Source: Rhabdobacter roseus
Lineage (GTDB): Bacteria; Bacteroidota; Bacteroidia; Cytophagales; Spirosomataceae
NCBI RefSeq assembly: GCF_014202275.1
Contig: NZ_JACHGF010000002.1
Coordinates: forward strand, 744,001 to 808,000
Direction of reading: 5' to 3'
Length of the DNA: 64,000 nucleotides
The first letter of the stretch is position 1. Each line of letters begins with the position of its first letter. Both the position numbers and the translations under genes were made by a program. The notes beneath the pieces were generated by a model that did not search any database, was not told the DNA's origin, and was given only the letters and a program-made list of their open reading frames with translations. Below, piece by piece: positions 8,531-17,941 of the stretch.

Positions 8531-9520
8531 ATGAAAGAAAAAATGAACGATCACCACCCCATGGACGACCTGCTGGTCAAGGCCCTGCTGGACGAAGCCT
8601 CCCCCGCCGAGCGGAGGGAGGTGGACCAATGGCTCCTTGAAAACGAGGCCAACCGACGCTATTACGACCACTTTGAGCTCATCTGGAAGCATAGCAAGCA
8701 GCTGGCCGCGCATAGCCAGGTTGACGAAAACGCCTCCTGGGAGCGCTTCAAAGCGCGAACCCAGGAAACCGAACGGCTGGGCCGGGTCGTTCCGTTGTGG
8801 TCCCGGCCGCTTTTTCAGCGGCTGCTGGTAGCCGCTACGGTACTTCTGCTGGCAGGCGCGGGCTGGCTGGCCTACCTCTACGCACCGGGCGGAGCGCCGG
8901 AGCGGGTGGTACACTCCGGCGAAGGTACCCGGACCGACACCCTACCCGACGGCTCGGTGGTGGTTCTGAATAAGAAATCAACCCTCACCTACCCCGACCG
9001 CTTTGCGGACGATAAACGCGCGGTAGCCCTAACGGGCGAAGGTTTCTTTGAGGTGGTGGCCGATCCGGAAAAGCCCTTCGTCATCACCATCAACGACGTG
9101 ACCGTCACGGTGGTAGGTACCTCGTTCAACGTGAAAGGAAGTACCCGGCAAACGGAGGTAATCGTAGAAACCGGCCAGGTAGAAGTGGCGCACGGAAACC
9201 AAAAAATCAGGGTACTTCCGCAGGAGAAAGCCTCGGTGGGGAAAGCACGGGCGGAGCTCACCAAGCAGCGCGTCGAGGACGAATTTTATGCGTACTACCG
9301 CACCGGAAAACTCGTCTGCGAAGGTACCCCGCTGTGGCTGCTGGTCGATATGCTCAACGAAATTCACGAGGCCCAGATCGTCATCGGGAACCCCAAAATC
9401 AGGGATTTAAAAATTCATGCTACCTTTGAAAACCAACCCGTAGACCAGCTCCTGGACGTGATCAGCGAAACGCTGTCGATCAGGGTGGAACGCCAGGGCG
9501 CACAGTACATCCTGCGCTAG
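8531..9520 (+). CDS. FecR family anti-sigma factor
   Basis: A 329-residue protein with a cytoplasmic sigma-binding helical part (DDLLVKALLDEASPAERREVDQWL). One transmembrane segment lies near residues 97-118 (LLVAATVLLLAGAGWLAYLY). A periplasmic FecR domain follows (GEGTRTDTLPDGSVVVLNKKSTLTYP, VGTSFNVKG), then the C-terminal DUF4974-type STN-like part (LVDMLNEIHEAQIVI, FENQPVDQLLDVISETL). It holds the adjacent ECF sigma factor inactive until a signal arrives from the outer-membrane partner. It is co-transcribed with its neighbours on both sides. Confidence 0.95.
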   Translation: MKEKMNDHHPMDDLLVKALLDEASPAERREVDQWLLENEANRRYYDHFELIWKHSKQLAAHSQVDENASWERFKARTQETERLGRVVPLWSRPLFQRLLVAATVLLLAGAGWLAYLYAPGGAPERVVHSGEGTRTDTLPDGSVVVLNKKSTLTYPDRFADDKRAVALTGEGFFEVVADPEKPFVITINDVTVTVVGTSFNVKGSTRQTEVIVETGQVEVAHGNQKIRVLPQEKASVGKARAELTKQRVEDEFYAYYRTGKLVCEGTPLWLLVDMLNEIHEAQIVIGNPKIRDLKIHATFENQPVDQLLDVISETLSIRVERQGAQYILR

Positions 9521-9538
9521 GGCTTTGGCTTGACCTGC

Positions 9539-11365
9539 ATGAACCAGACCTTTACGTTACTTAAAAAAGGCCGGATGGTAGCCGCGTTTATGCTGCTACC
9601 ATACCTGCTGTATGGGCAGGGTATATTGACCCGAACGGTTTCAGTCAACGTTCGGCAGCAGCCCGTGTCGGAGGTACTTCGGCTCATGAGCGAGCAGGGC
9701 CATTTTTACTTTTCCTACAACAGCAGCCTCGTTCCTTCCGACAGCCTCGTGACGCTCCAGGCTACCAAGCCCGTGAAGCAGGTCCTGGATCTGTTGTTCA
9801 AAAATAAATTTCAATACAAAGAGAAGGGCGAGTACCTGATCATCCTGCCCGCGCCCAAAGAGCGGGTCGTGTACGTCAGCGGCCGCGTGATCGACCTCGA
9901 AACCAACCAGCCTGTCGACTATGCCAGCGTGTACGTGCGTCAGCAACTGGTGTCGACCCTCTCGGCCGACGACGGTTCCTTTCGGCTCCGGCTGCGCGAC
10001 AAAACCTTCCCCCTGAGCCTGACGGTGAGCAAAGTAGGCTACGGCGACACTACTTTAGTGTTAAAAGAACAACTACCCGACAGCCTCGCCATCGGCATCT
10101 CCACCCGCGCCATCGAGCTGGACCCCATGGTAGTTCGCTACTCCGACGGCGCCTCCACCTGGCTGGGCCGACGGCTGCTGTCAAGACGGCAACGCCTTCA
10201 GGGACGCAACATCAGTTCGTTTTTTGTGGCTTTGCCCTACCAAACCTCCCTGGTACCCGGCCTCGGCACCCACGGCCGCATGAGCGCGCAAGTGGTCAAC
10301 AAATTTTCGCTCAACATGCTGGGTGGCTACACGGCGGGCGTCAACGGCCTGGAAATAGCCGGTGGTTTTAATATTACCAAGAAAGACGTCAGGTACTTGC
10401 AAATCGCCGGCGCGCTGAATATTGTTTCCGGGCACGTGCGGGGCGTGCAAATCGCCGGGCTGCTCAACCACGTTCTGGACTCAGTGCAGGGCGTGCAGGT
10501 ATCAGGGGTGGCTAACATAGCGAAGCAAGACCTGCGGGGTGCTCAGCTAAGCGGAGCCTTCAACCGCGCCGCCAGTACCCTGCACGGAGTCCAGGTATCG
10601 TCGGGTTTCAATCTGCTGCGGGGGCAGGGGCAAGGCCTGCAGCTCTCGGCGGGGCTCAACCACGCGGGGGGTATTTTTCGAGGCCTGCAACTCACGGCGG
10701 GCATCAACCGGGTAGCGCAGGACATGCACGGGGCGCAGGTTACGGCCCTGGCCAACCTTAGTAAAACGAACCTTCACGGGCTGCAGCTGGGCGTTTTCAA
10801 CTACGCTAAAAATCTGCAGGGCGTGCAGATCGGGATCATCAACCGGGCCGACAGCTCCTCGGGCTACAGCATCGGGCTGTTTAATTTTATCAAGAAAAAT
10901 AGCGCTTCCAGCCTTTCACTCTTCGCCACGGAGGTAATTCCCTACAACCTCGCCTGGAAGATGGGCACGCCTCGGTTTTACAGCTATCTCTTCGTAGGGG
11001 CGGCCCCTGGTCCCGCCGCCCGAGCCTATACCGTGGGTTTTGGGGTAGGAAAGGAATGGCGGCTGGCCCGGCGGCTGGATTTGTTGACCGAGCTAAGCCA
11101 GCAAAATATCTACCTGGGTACCTGGCAAGACCTCCCGACGATGTACCGCGTTCAACCTTCCCTGAGCTATAAACTAGGCAAGCAGGTGCGGGTGTTTGCG
11201 GGTCCGGCCTGGTCGTTGTTTCAGCTGAACGCTACTACCGAGGGTACTTTGGGCTACAAAAAACTACCCCTCACTACTTATCCTGGCTTCAACCTGGGTC
11301 CACAGCTCAGTTCATGGCTGGGCTGGCAGGCGGGCCTGAGCTGGCGTTACGGCCGTATGATTTGA
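9539..11365 (+). CDS. STN-domain outer-membrane protein with LA_2272-type surface repeats
   Basis: About 608 residues from the ATG at 9539, with a TTG three codons earlier. After a signal peptide comes an STN domain (VNVRQQPVSEVLRLMSEQG, VLDLLFKNKFQYKEKG), normally used by TonB receptors to contact FecR. A carboxypeptidase-regulatory/CNA-B-like domain follows (VSGRVIDLETNQPVDYASVYV, SVGYG-like KVGYGDTTL). Residues about 272-440 hold tandem 16-residue repeats of form G[VL]Q[VIL]xGxxN. The C-terminal region has beta-barrel-like strands. There is no TonB plug. It is the likely signal-sensing partner of the adjacent FecI/FecR pair. Confidence 0.8.
   Translation: MNQTFTLLKKGRMVAAFMLLPYLLYGQGILTRTVSVNVRQQPVSEVLRLMSEQGHFYFSYNSSLVPSDSLVTLQATKPVKQVLDLLFKNKFQYKEKGEYLIILPAPKERVVYVSGRVIDLETNQPVDYASVYVRQQLVSTLSADDGSFRLRLRDKTFPLSLTVSKVGYGDTTLVLKEQLPDSLAIGISTRAIELDPMVVRYSDGASTWLGRRLLSRRQRLQGRNISSFFVALPYQTSLVPGLGTHGRMSAQVVNKFSLNMLGGYTAGVNGLEIAGGFNITKKDVRYLQIAGALNIVSGHVRGVQIAGLLNHVLDSVQGVQVSGVANIAKQDLRGAQLSGAFNRAASTLHGVQVSSGFNLLRGQGQGLQLSAGLNHAGGIFRGLQLTAGINRVAQDMHGAQVTALANLSKTNLHGLQLGVFNYAKNLQGVQIGIINRADSSSGYSIGLFNFIKKNSASSLSLFATEVIPYNLAWKMGTPRFYSYLFVGAAPGPAARAYTVGFGVGKEWRLARRLDLLTELSQQNIYLGTWQDLPTMYRVQPSLSYKLGKQVRVFAGPAWSLFQLNATTEGTLGYKKLPLTTYPGFNLGPQLSSWLGWQAGLSWRYGRMI
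10346..10850 (+). repeat. Tandem 48-bp (16-residue) in-frame repeats
   Basis: Nine consecutive 48-base units start at 10346, 10394, 10442, 10490, 10538, 10586, 10634, 10682 and 10730. A 42-base unit at 10778 and a partial one at 10820 follow. Each encodes a variant of GxQ[VIL]xGxxN plus seven variable residues. Bases diverge strongly between units, so this is an old protein repeat rather than a recent slippage product. The pattern matches LA_2272-type surface repeats and suggests stacked beta-strands. Confidence 0.85.
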
Positions 11366-11529
11366 TCCAAAGGCAGGCAAATCACGACCAGCAAAATATT
11401 TTTAGAGCGCGGCATAGGTCCGTATTCCATACGTTTGAATGGCTCAGATACACGGCTCGTGCCGAAATTGTTGTAAATGCTCCTGGTTCACCCTTTCTTT
11501 ATCCCACTAATTACGCTCTGGGAATCATC

Positions 11530-11937
11530 ATGACTAACCGACAGCTCCTTCTGGTCCAACAAAGCTGGAAACTACTACGAGAAATCGACCCGGCCCTGCT
11601 GGGCGATGTTTTCTATGAACGGTTATTCATTCAGTACCCGTCCTTACGGGCCATGTTCAAGGGGCCGATGGAAAATCAATACCAAAAGTTTATCGACACG
11701 CTTAGCATACTGGTAGCTCGCCTCGACCGGCCGGAAGCAGTAGGAAAGGAAATTAATCAGTTAGCCCAAAGCCACGCCGGGTACGGGGTAAAGCCTGAAC
11801 ACTACGTAGCAGTGAAAGAAGCCTTATTGTGGACCCTGGAGCAGGGTTTAGGTCAGGACTGGAACGAGGAGGTACGACAAGCCTGGATCTGCTGTTACGA
11901 TCTGCTCACGAGCGTCATGCTTGCAAAGAAAGGCTAG
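11530..11937 (+). CDS. Single-domain globin (flavohaemoglobin-like haem domain)
   Basis: The ATG at 11530 gives 135 residues. The open frame extends back into the preceding gene, but homology begins at TNRQLLLVQQSWKLLREID. Globin helices are clear: LLGDVFYERLFIQYPSLRAMFKG, then QSHAGYGVKPEHYVAVKEALLWTLEQGL with the proximal haem His in the HxxxGVxPEHY motif, and ending EEVRQAWICCYDLLTSVM. It has no reductase domain. Proteins of this type bind O2 or NO. Confidence 0.9.
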   Translation: MTNRQLLLVQQSWKLLREIDPALLGDVFYERLFIQYPSLRAMFKGPMENQYQKFIDTLSILVARLDRPEAVGKEINQLAQSHAGYGVKPEHYVAVKEALLWTLEQGLGQDWNEEVRQAWICCYDLLTSVMLAKKG

Positions 11938-12237
11938 AAAGAAGCCGGTTTATTCCTGAAATTAAAGTACCTATTTTTCCACTTGCCGTTGGTGACGAAA
12001 ATCGCGACTCATCACCAATTACCAACGCTTCAACAAACTACTTTCCCCCACTCAGAGTAAAATTTTGGGTAATAAGATCACCTGGACTCACCTTTGTATC
12101 AACATCACCTCCTTGGGCTGCCAAAAAAATGGCAAGCACGCAAGCCAGCTTAAAAATTAAAAAATACCGTATTTCAAAATTCCTTTAGAATCTCCTTTAC
12201 CCAAGCTTGAACTCAAAAAAATAGGTAGCAATCTGTC
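11938..12237. other. Intergenic region with a possible decayed secreted peptide gene
   Basis: No intact gene is supported. On the minus strand, 12038-12165 reads YFLIFKLACVLAIFLAAQGG followed by a short polar tail ending at a stop. This looks like a signal peptide, but an in-frame stop precedes it and no ATG is present; a TTG start with a slip in a T-run near 12170 could restore it. It may be a remnant. Confidence 0.25.
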
Positions 12238-12468
12238 ATGAAAAAGAAGAATATCTTTCAAACCAAAAACCTCCTTTATGGCTTTGTGCCAATCCACGTT
12301 CTCAACCAAATGAATGTTTTAACCATTCACTTACGCAATGGAGATATGGCTGGCACAATCCTTGGCTTAATCAGTATTATTTTAGGAACCCAACGGCAGG
12401 AATCTCAAAAGCCCCCCTACCTTGCCTCGGCACAAGCCGATAAAAAAGCCGGGCATCGTCAACGGTAA
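12238..12468 (+). CDS. Hypothetical protein, doubtful
   Basis: A 76-residue frame starting MKKKNIFQTKNLLYGFVPIH, with one hydrophobic stretch (MAGTILGLISIILG) and a polar, low-complexity C-terminus. No family is recognised. It lies in a poorly coding, AT-richer stretch, so it may be a chance frame or a decayed gene. Confidence 0.3.
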   Translation: MKKKNIFQTKNLLYGFVPIHVLNQMNVLTIHLRNGDMAGTILGLISIILGTQRQESQKPPYLASAQADKKAGHRQR

Positions 12469-12703
12469 GGTACCTACGCTATTGGCACCATAGATTTGCT
12501 TTATTCCTGCGGCTTATGCAGCTGTAAATTAGCTACTCATTTCTTGGCAATCATCGTTCTGGAGTTGGTAGTTACCTATCTATAAATGAACGGCTACTAG
12601 CCAGCGAGCTACTGAATAGTAAATTTGTGGTAAAATACATTTCTCCCTTCCAAAGTCAAACCCCATAATTTCAAGTGTACGAACTAAAAAACTAGCTATT
12701 TCC

Positions 12704-12910
12704 ATGAAGCACATTGGCATCGGATTGCTTTGCGGTATGATTGGCTTCGTCGCCATCGCCTTGCTGGCATACTTCCTCATCCATAAATTCTCATCCAACA
12801 CCCACGACCGAAGCGTTGAAGCAGCCATGAGTAGCATCTTTTTTTACGGGCCTGTTGGCTTTATAATTGCCTTCATTATTGGCTATCTATGGTCCAAAAA
12901 CATTTTATGA
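12704..12910 (+). CDS. Small two-helix membrane protein
   Basis: A 68-residue protein with two transmembrane helices, IGLLCGMIGFVAIALLAYFLI at residues 6-26 and FFYGPVGFIIAFIIGYLW at residues 47-64, joined by a polar loop with KFSSNTHDRSVEAA. The topology and basic tail look genuine. No named family is recognised. Confidence 0.65.
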   Translation: MKHIGIGLLCGMIGFVAIALLAYFLIHKFSSNTHDRSVEAAMSSIFFYGPVGFIIAFIIGYLWSKNIL

Positions 12911-12985
12911 AATAAACTACACATTATCGTTCAGGCTTTGTGCCTGAACTCGGTATAGGAATCCGAATCATTAACTTTTCTCTCT

Positions 12986-13282
12986 ATGATTGCTTTTATT
13001 TTACAATACACCGAAAACGGGCGTAGTGGTACCATTACTTTTTCTAGCCCCGAAACAACCTTTGACATGTGGTACGAGTTTGCGGCGTCGCCTGCCTTAG
13101 TCATCATTGGCATCCCTACGCCCCAACACTGGGAGGCCCAAACAAAAACGCCTTTACCAACACGGGCCGCGCTCCTGGATCAAATCGCCAAACAGGTGAT
13201 AAAAGATAAGGTGGGTAGTAACGGCTATCATCACGTTGATGACCATACGATCACCATTTTTACGGGTAAAAATCCTCGATAA
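12986..13282 (+). CDS. Hypothetical cytoplasmic protein
   Basis: A 98-residue protein with beta-strand-like composition (MIAFILQYTENGRSGTITFS) and a polar C-terminal half ending HHVDDHTITIFTGKNPR. It has no signal peptide or membrane segment. It begins 76 bases after the small membrane gene and could share its transcript. No family is recognised. Confidence 0.5.
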   Translation: MIAFILQYTENGRSGTITFSSPETTFDMWYEFAASPALVIIGIPTPQHWEAQTKTPLPTRAALLDQIAKQVIKDKVGSNGYHHVDDHTITIFTGKNPR

Positions 13283-13441
13283 CGCGCGAGAAATAAAAGT
13301 ACTGGCCCAGGTAGGACTTGGCACCAAAACCTACGGTAAAGCCCTGAATTACCTGGAAGATAAAAATGAAAAATCAGCCCGTAAGAAGCTAGTAAAAGTA
13401 CCTTTTGTTTTACCTCGGAGGCAGGTACTTTCTGACTTACT

Positions 13442-16354
13442 TTAGCGCCCGCAGATCCCTCGGTAGTCGCAGTATTCACATACCTGGCGGTCGTTGGTTT
13501 GGCGGAAAGGTACCTGGGGGTCCAGCAGGCCACGGATGATCTGCCCCAGTAGCCGCTCCGACTCCCGCACAAACGCCACCGCGTCCCCACCCTCAATGAG
13601 CTCCACTTCGTTGGCCAGCAGCTTGTCGGGCTCCCGAAAGGAGTAAAAGCCCGACTGTACCTTGTAGGCCGCGGGCGAGTACGTCTGCCCGTTCAGGACC
13701 AGGCCGTCGCCGTCGAGCATCTGGCGGTACATCAGGTACTGGTACAGCCACAGCTGGCGCACGTAGCCCGCCTTCAGGTCCGGATCGGCGGCCAGGATGT
13801 GCTCTTTCTTGAGAGGGTCTTTCAGGTTGGTTTTGGCGCTGAAGGTCACGCTGCCGGTTTTGTAGTCCATTACGTACAAGGTACCTTCGTGGCTCAGTTC
13901 CACGCGGTCGATCTTCCCGCCCAGCTGTACAAGTACCTCTTCGCCCTCTACGTCAAGCCGCAGCTCGGCGCGCAGGGGCTGTTCGGCGGCAAGTACCTTT
14001 CGGCGGTTGGGCTGGGTCATCTGGTGGTTCAGAAAGGCCAGAATCTGCTGCTCCCCGATCTGGTAGTAGATCCGGTTAAGGCCCAGGTCGGTGACGTACC
14101 CCCGGAACTGTTCCTGAAATTGCTCCCAAAGTACCCCTTTGATCTGCTCTTCGGTGGGGTCCAGGCCGCGCAGGAAGTACGTTTGGTCCAGGTGCTCCAG
14201 GCTGGCGTGCAGCCAGGTACCTATTTTGTCCATCCCCAGGTCCTCCTCAATTTCCTCCCTTTCTTCTACGCCCACCAGGTGCTTGAAATAAAACTGCATC
14301 GAGCAGCGCGTCAGTTGGTTGAGGTGCGTGGGGTACAGCCCCTTGGTACCCAGGTGCGCCCGAATGGCCCGTAGCATGGGCTCGTCTTTGGGTACTTCGG
14401 TGTTACGCGCGGGGCTGGGTTTCTCTTCCAGCTCCACCACTTTGTTCAGAAACTGGATCTGTGGGTTATACTGCGTCAGCTCGTATTCCAGCTGCTGAAT
14501 AAACCGGCTCTTTTCGCCGCCGCCGGGCGCATCCTGCGTATTGACATACAGCAAATGCACCTCCGAAGCCCGCTGCAGCAGCCGGTAAAAATGGTACGAC
14601 ATCACGGCCTCCTGGTGCTGGTGCGTGGGCAGCTCCACCTCCTGCGCTATATCAAACGGAATCAGGGAGTTTTGCTGCTTGGCCTGGGGCAAAGTACCTT
14701 CGTTGACCGACAGCACAATGACCCGCTCGAAGTCCAGCGCGCGGGTTTCGAGCATTCCCAGGAGCTGCAACGAGCTGATGGGCTCACCGCTGAAGGGGAT
14801 GCGGGTCTGGCGGATGAGCTCGAACAAAAACGACCGCAGCGTGCGTAGCGTCAGCGGCTCGGAGCGCTCGGCCAGGGTTTGTTCAAACTGCTTGAGCAGC
14901 GTATAAAACAAATAGAGGTACTCGGTCTCGAGGGCATTCTTGTAGTCGCGGTAAACCTCCCGCAGCAGGTCGATGAGGCTGTAAAAAGCGTGAATCACCT
15001 GCGCAGCGTTGTCTTTTTCCCAGCGCGTAAAAAGTACCTTGAAGAGCTCGTGCTCGTCGCTGATCAGCAGCAGTTCGTCGGTGCTCAGAAAGACGCGGTT
15101 GTTGCTATTGATTTCGCGCAGGGTACGCTGGATGATCGTGAGGTTATCGGCAGCGCCGGGCTGAAGTACCACCTGCTCGTAGTGCCGGATGAAGGGGTGG
15201 TTGAGTACCTTGGTGATGGACTTGTGGTTAAACTTAGGGAGGCGCACCATCCGGCCCGTCTTGGTTCTGAACTCCGCCACGTTTTGCTGCAGCTCAAAAA
15301 GGCTATCGATGAGCGTGTAGAGCAGCGAGTTACGCAGCGAAAGCCCCATCGTCACGTTCAGCTCAGTCACGCCTTCGTCTAGCGAGTAGAGCATGGGCAT
15401 CAGCAGGTTTTCGTCGGCCAGTACGATGGCCGTGGGTACGGGGCGCTCGGGGTCGTCGAGGCGTCGCATGTCGGCGTAGAGCTGCCCGGCCACCTTGGTT
15501 TGCAGGGTGGCGTTGGGTACGCCGTAGGTCGTGATGGTTTTGGCCGACGTCAGCAGCTGATCGCCCAGCCAGTTCCACTCGCCAAAAAGCGCCGACCGGC
15601 GGTACTCGCGCAGGCTCTGGCCCGCTTCCACGCCCAGGTTTTCGGTCAGGTAGTAGCGGTCGGTGTCCCAAAGTACCTCCGCGCGCCCGGCCTTTACCAG
15701 CGTCCGGATGATGACTTTTTCGGATTCGGTAAAGGCATTAAAGCCCGCGAAGTAGATTTTGTCGAAGTCGGTGCGGGCCAGCAGCAGGGCATCTACTTGC
15801 TCGGCCAGCTGCCGGTAGGCCATGCCCCGGTAGGCTTTGCCCTGGCGCGCCAGCCGCTCCCGAAAAGCCGCGTAGACTTTTTTGATATTTTCAAAAAGCG
15901 AGAAGTACTGCTTGGTACCGCCCGTGGCCGCCAGCGAACGGCCCGCGGGCAGGCTGTCTTGCCAACGCTCCACCGACTTGGCCTCGGAAAGGTAGTCGAA
16001 GAGGTAGTCGGTCCGGACCAGGTACTGGTCTATTTTGTCAAAGTCGCTCAGCAGCACCGACGCCCAGCCCATGAAGCGATCGAACTGCACACTGGGGTCA
16101 ATTTCCTTGAAGGTTTCGTAGAGTTCAAAGAGCAAATTCACCGAGTCGGCCACTTCCAGGGTGCAGGCGCGCTCCACGAAGTCGTCGATGGCCTCCACCT
16201 GCGGGCTCACCAGCGGCGTATCGGTGGCTTGAGCCAGCTCCTGCTTCACGAAGAAAGCCGCCCGCCGCGTAGGTACCACAATGGCCACCCGCTCCAGCGA
16301 AACGCCGTGCTGAGCCAGTATATGCCGGGCCACCTGGGCCAAAAAAGAAATCAT
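13442..16354 (-). CDS. AddB-like PD-(D/E)XK nuclease / inactivated helicase
   Basis: A 970-residue protein of typical length for the Bacteroidota AddB-type recombination nuclease. The N-terminus is a UvrD-like helicase fold (VVPTRRAAFFVKQEL) without an intact Walker A motif. The C-terminal 270 residues are a RecB-type nuclease: YPTHLNQLTRCSMQFYFKHLVG with the first cluster Cys, the acidic GGKIDRVE, LYVMDYKTGS with the DxK catalytic core, and CEYCDYRGICG with the last three Cys of the 4Fe-4S cluster. It should process DNA double-strand ends with an AddA partner not in this window. Confidence 0.88.
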   Translation of the reverse strand: MISFLAQVARHILAQHGVSLERVAIVVPTRRAAFFVKQELAQATDTPLVSPQVEAIDDFVERACTLEVADSVNLLFELYETFKEIDPSVQFDRFMGWASVLLSDFDKIDQYLVRTDYLFDYLSEAKSVERWQDSLPAGRSLAATGGTKQYFSLFENIKKVYAAFRERLARQGKAYRGMAYRQLAEQVDALLLARTDFDKIYFAGFNAFTESEKVIIRTLVKAGRAEVLWDTDRYYLTENLGVEAGQSLREYRRSALFGEWNWLGDQLLTSAKTITTYGVPNATLQTKVAGQLYADMRRLDDPERPVPTAIVLADENLLMPMLYSLDEGVTELNVTMGLSLRNSLLYTLIDSLFELQQNVAEFRTKTGRMVRLPKFNHKSITKVLNHPFIRHYEQVVLQPGAADNLTIIQRTLREINSNNRVFLSTDELLLISDEHELFKVLFTRWEKDNAAQVIHAFYSLIDLLREVYRDYKNALETEYLYLFYTLLKQFEQTLAERSEPLTLRTLRSFLFELIRQTRIPFSGEPISSLQLLGMLETRALDFERVIVLSVNEGTLPQAKQQNSLIPFDIAQEVELPTHQHQEAVMSYHFYRLLQRASEVHLLYVNTQDAPGGGEKSRFIQQLEYELTQYNPQIQFLNKVVELEEKPSPARNTEVPKDEPMLRAIRAHLGTKGLYPTHLNQLTRCSMQFYFKHLVGVEEREEIEEDLGMDKIGTWLHASLEHLDQTYFLRGLDPTEEQIKGVLWEQFQEQFRGYVTDLGLNRIYYQIGEQQILAFLNHQMTQPNRRKVLAAEQPLRAELRLDVEGEEVLVQLGGKIDRVELSHEGTLYVMDYKTGSVTFSAKTNLKDPLKKEHILAADPDLKAGYVRQLWLYQYLMYRQMLDGDGLVLNGQTYSPAAYKVQSGFYSFREPDKLLANEVELIEGGDAVAFVRESERLLGQIIRGLLDPQVPFRQTNDRQVCEYCDYRGICGR

Positions 16355-16382
16355 GCGTTGATCGATAGAGGTACCTGTAAAT

Positions 16383-17246
16383 TCAGGTAAGCTGTTCTTT
16401 AAAATATTCGTTCAGGGTGGTACCCAATTGGACGGAGATCGTACCCCGGCGCTCGGGTTGGGCTTTGCCTTCCACCACGGCCTGGGTCATGGCCACAAAA
16501 TGGCGCGTGACATCCGGCGTAAAACCCGCCTGCCGAAACGACGCCTCCCAGCTTTCGCGGGGTATGGGGGCTACGCTGACTTCCTGGGCCAGTACTTCAG
16601 CTAGCACCTGGGCTACGTCGCGGGCGCTGTATGCTTGCGGGCCGTCCACTTCGTAGATACCCGGCTCCCGGTTGGGGTTACTGATTAGATCGGCAATAAA
16701 GCCCGCTACATCCAGGGGTGAGGCCATCGGGATGGCGAGGTCTTCCGGAAAAAAAGTAGGTAAAGTACCTTGCTCCCGCACCGATTCCAGGTACATCAGC
16801 CAGTTGCTGTAGTAGTAAGCCGGCCGCACAAAGATCGGCTGGACGGGTAGCCCGGCCAAGGCCTGCTCCAGCTTGTAGGACATCAGCAGATTGCCGGTGC
16901 CGCTGGCGTGCTGAGCGCCCATCGACGACAACCCAACTACCTGGCGGATTCCCGTCGCCGCGATCACTTCTCGGTAGTTGGTCACGAGGGCGTCCGTCTC
17001 ACCCATCACATCATCCGACGTCAGGCTTTCCGGCGTAAGTACCAAAAGCAGCTCGCCGCCTTCTACCGCTTTTTGCAATGCATTGGCGTCGAAGTAGTCG
17101 GCTATGCGTACTTCAACTCCCTTCTTTTCCAGCTCCGGGGCCTTGCTAGCGTCCCGAATGACGGCCCGTACGGGTACTTGTTTTTCAGCCAACGCCGCCA
17201 CTACGGCGGAGCCTACTTGTCCGGAAGCTCCTAAGATTACATTCAT
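16383..17246 (-). CDS. NmrA/SDR-a5-like NAD(P)-binding protein
   Basis: A 287-residue atypical short-chain dehydrogenase. The N-terminal NAD(P) motif MNVILGASGQVGSAVVAAL fits GxxGxxG. VRAVIRDASK and the following acidic loop match NmrA-like proteins, and VVGLSSMGA contains the usual strand-5 Ser. The active-site YxxxK is not conserved in the normal place, so a redox-sensing or quinone reductase-like role is as likely as dehydrogenase activity. Its gene ends 28 bases before the AddB-like gene start and is probably transcribed ahead of it. Confidence 0.85.
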   Translation of the reverse strand: MNVILGASGQVGSAVVAALAEKQVPVRAVIRDASKAPELEKKGVEVRIADYFDANALQKAVEGGELLLVLTPESLTSDDVMGETDALVTNYREVIAATGIRQVVGLSSMGAQHASGTGNLLMSYKLEQALAGLPVQPIFVRPAYYYSNWLMYLESVREQGTLPTFFPEDLAIPMASPLDVAGFIADLISNPNREPGIYEVDGPQAYSARDVAQVLAEVLAQEVSVAPIPRESWEASFRQAGFTPDVTRHFVAMTQAVVEGKAQPERRGTISVQLGTTLNEYFKEQLT

Positions 17247-17347
17247 AGCATAGTACGATTAGGCGTTCAACGGGTAGTAGGTACCTTCCATTTTTCCCAG
17301 CTTATCATCTTATTCATAACGGTACTTTTTGACTAAAAGTACCCTCG

Positions 17348-17941
17348 TCAATGCATCCGGTCGCCGCGTACTTCGAGTTTTTGCATGATGTCCGCTTCGA
17401 CCGCCAGCCACTCCTTCCAGCGCTGCCGTACCTGCTCCTTGGGTACGTAGGCTTCGGCCAGCTCGATAAAAGTACGGTAATGCCCCGCCTCCGACACCAT
17501 CAGCTCACGGTAAAATTTCCGCAGACTTTCGTCGGCCAGTTGCTCCGACAGCAGCTTGAAGCGCTCACAGCTACGGGCCTCAATCAGGGCGCAGCACAAA
17601 AGCTTGTCGAGCAGGGCGTCAAAGTAGTCGCCCTTGTGGCGCATAAACGGCTGGAGCTGCCGCACGTACTCGTCTTTGCGCTGGTGCCCGAGGGGAATAT
17701 TACGCTTACGAAGCTCCTTAAGTACCCGTTGAAAATGCCCCCATTCCTCGGCCACGATGGGCGTAAGTACCTCCACGAGCAGGGTTTTCTCGGGATAATG
17801 CACAATCAGCGAAATACAGGCCGAGGCGGCCTTTTGCTCACAGTAAGCGTGGTCGATCAGAATATCCCCGATCCGCATTTCGGCGATATTCACCCAGCGC
17901 AGGTCGGTGGGTAGCTCGAGGCCCAGGGTTGTTAAAGACAT
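17348..17941 (-). CDS. miaE: tRNA-(ms2io6A)-hydroxylase
   Basis: The ATG at 17941 gives 197 residues. The frame continues upstream without homology, and MSLTTLGLELPTDLRWVNIA is the usual start. MiaE is a ferritin-like di-iron monooxygenase that hydroxylates the isopentenyl group of modified A37 in tRNA. The iron ligands are visible as ILIDHAYCEQKAAS, VAEEWGHFQRVL (ExxH), CALIEARSCERFKLLSE and VSEAGHYRTFIELA (ExxH). Confidence 0.93.
   Translation of the reverse strand: MSLTTLGLELPTDLRWVNIAEMRIGDILIDHAYCEQKAASACISLIVHYPEKTLLVEVLTPIVAEEWGHFQRVLKELRKRNIPLGHQRKDEYVRQLQPFMRHKGDYFDALLDKLLCCALIEARSCERFKLLSEQLADESLRKFYRELMVSEAGHYRTFIELAEAYVPKEQVRQRWKEWLAVEADIMQKLEVRGDRMH

Noticed and set aside
10346-10850. 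Recent tandem duplication
   Set aside because: The 48-base units diverge too much at DNA level; this is an ancient protein repeat.
15500-16390. Plus-strand frame of 296 codons
   Set aside because: It is antisense to the AddB-like nuclease, whose motifs are complete.
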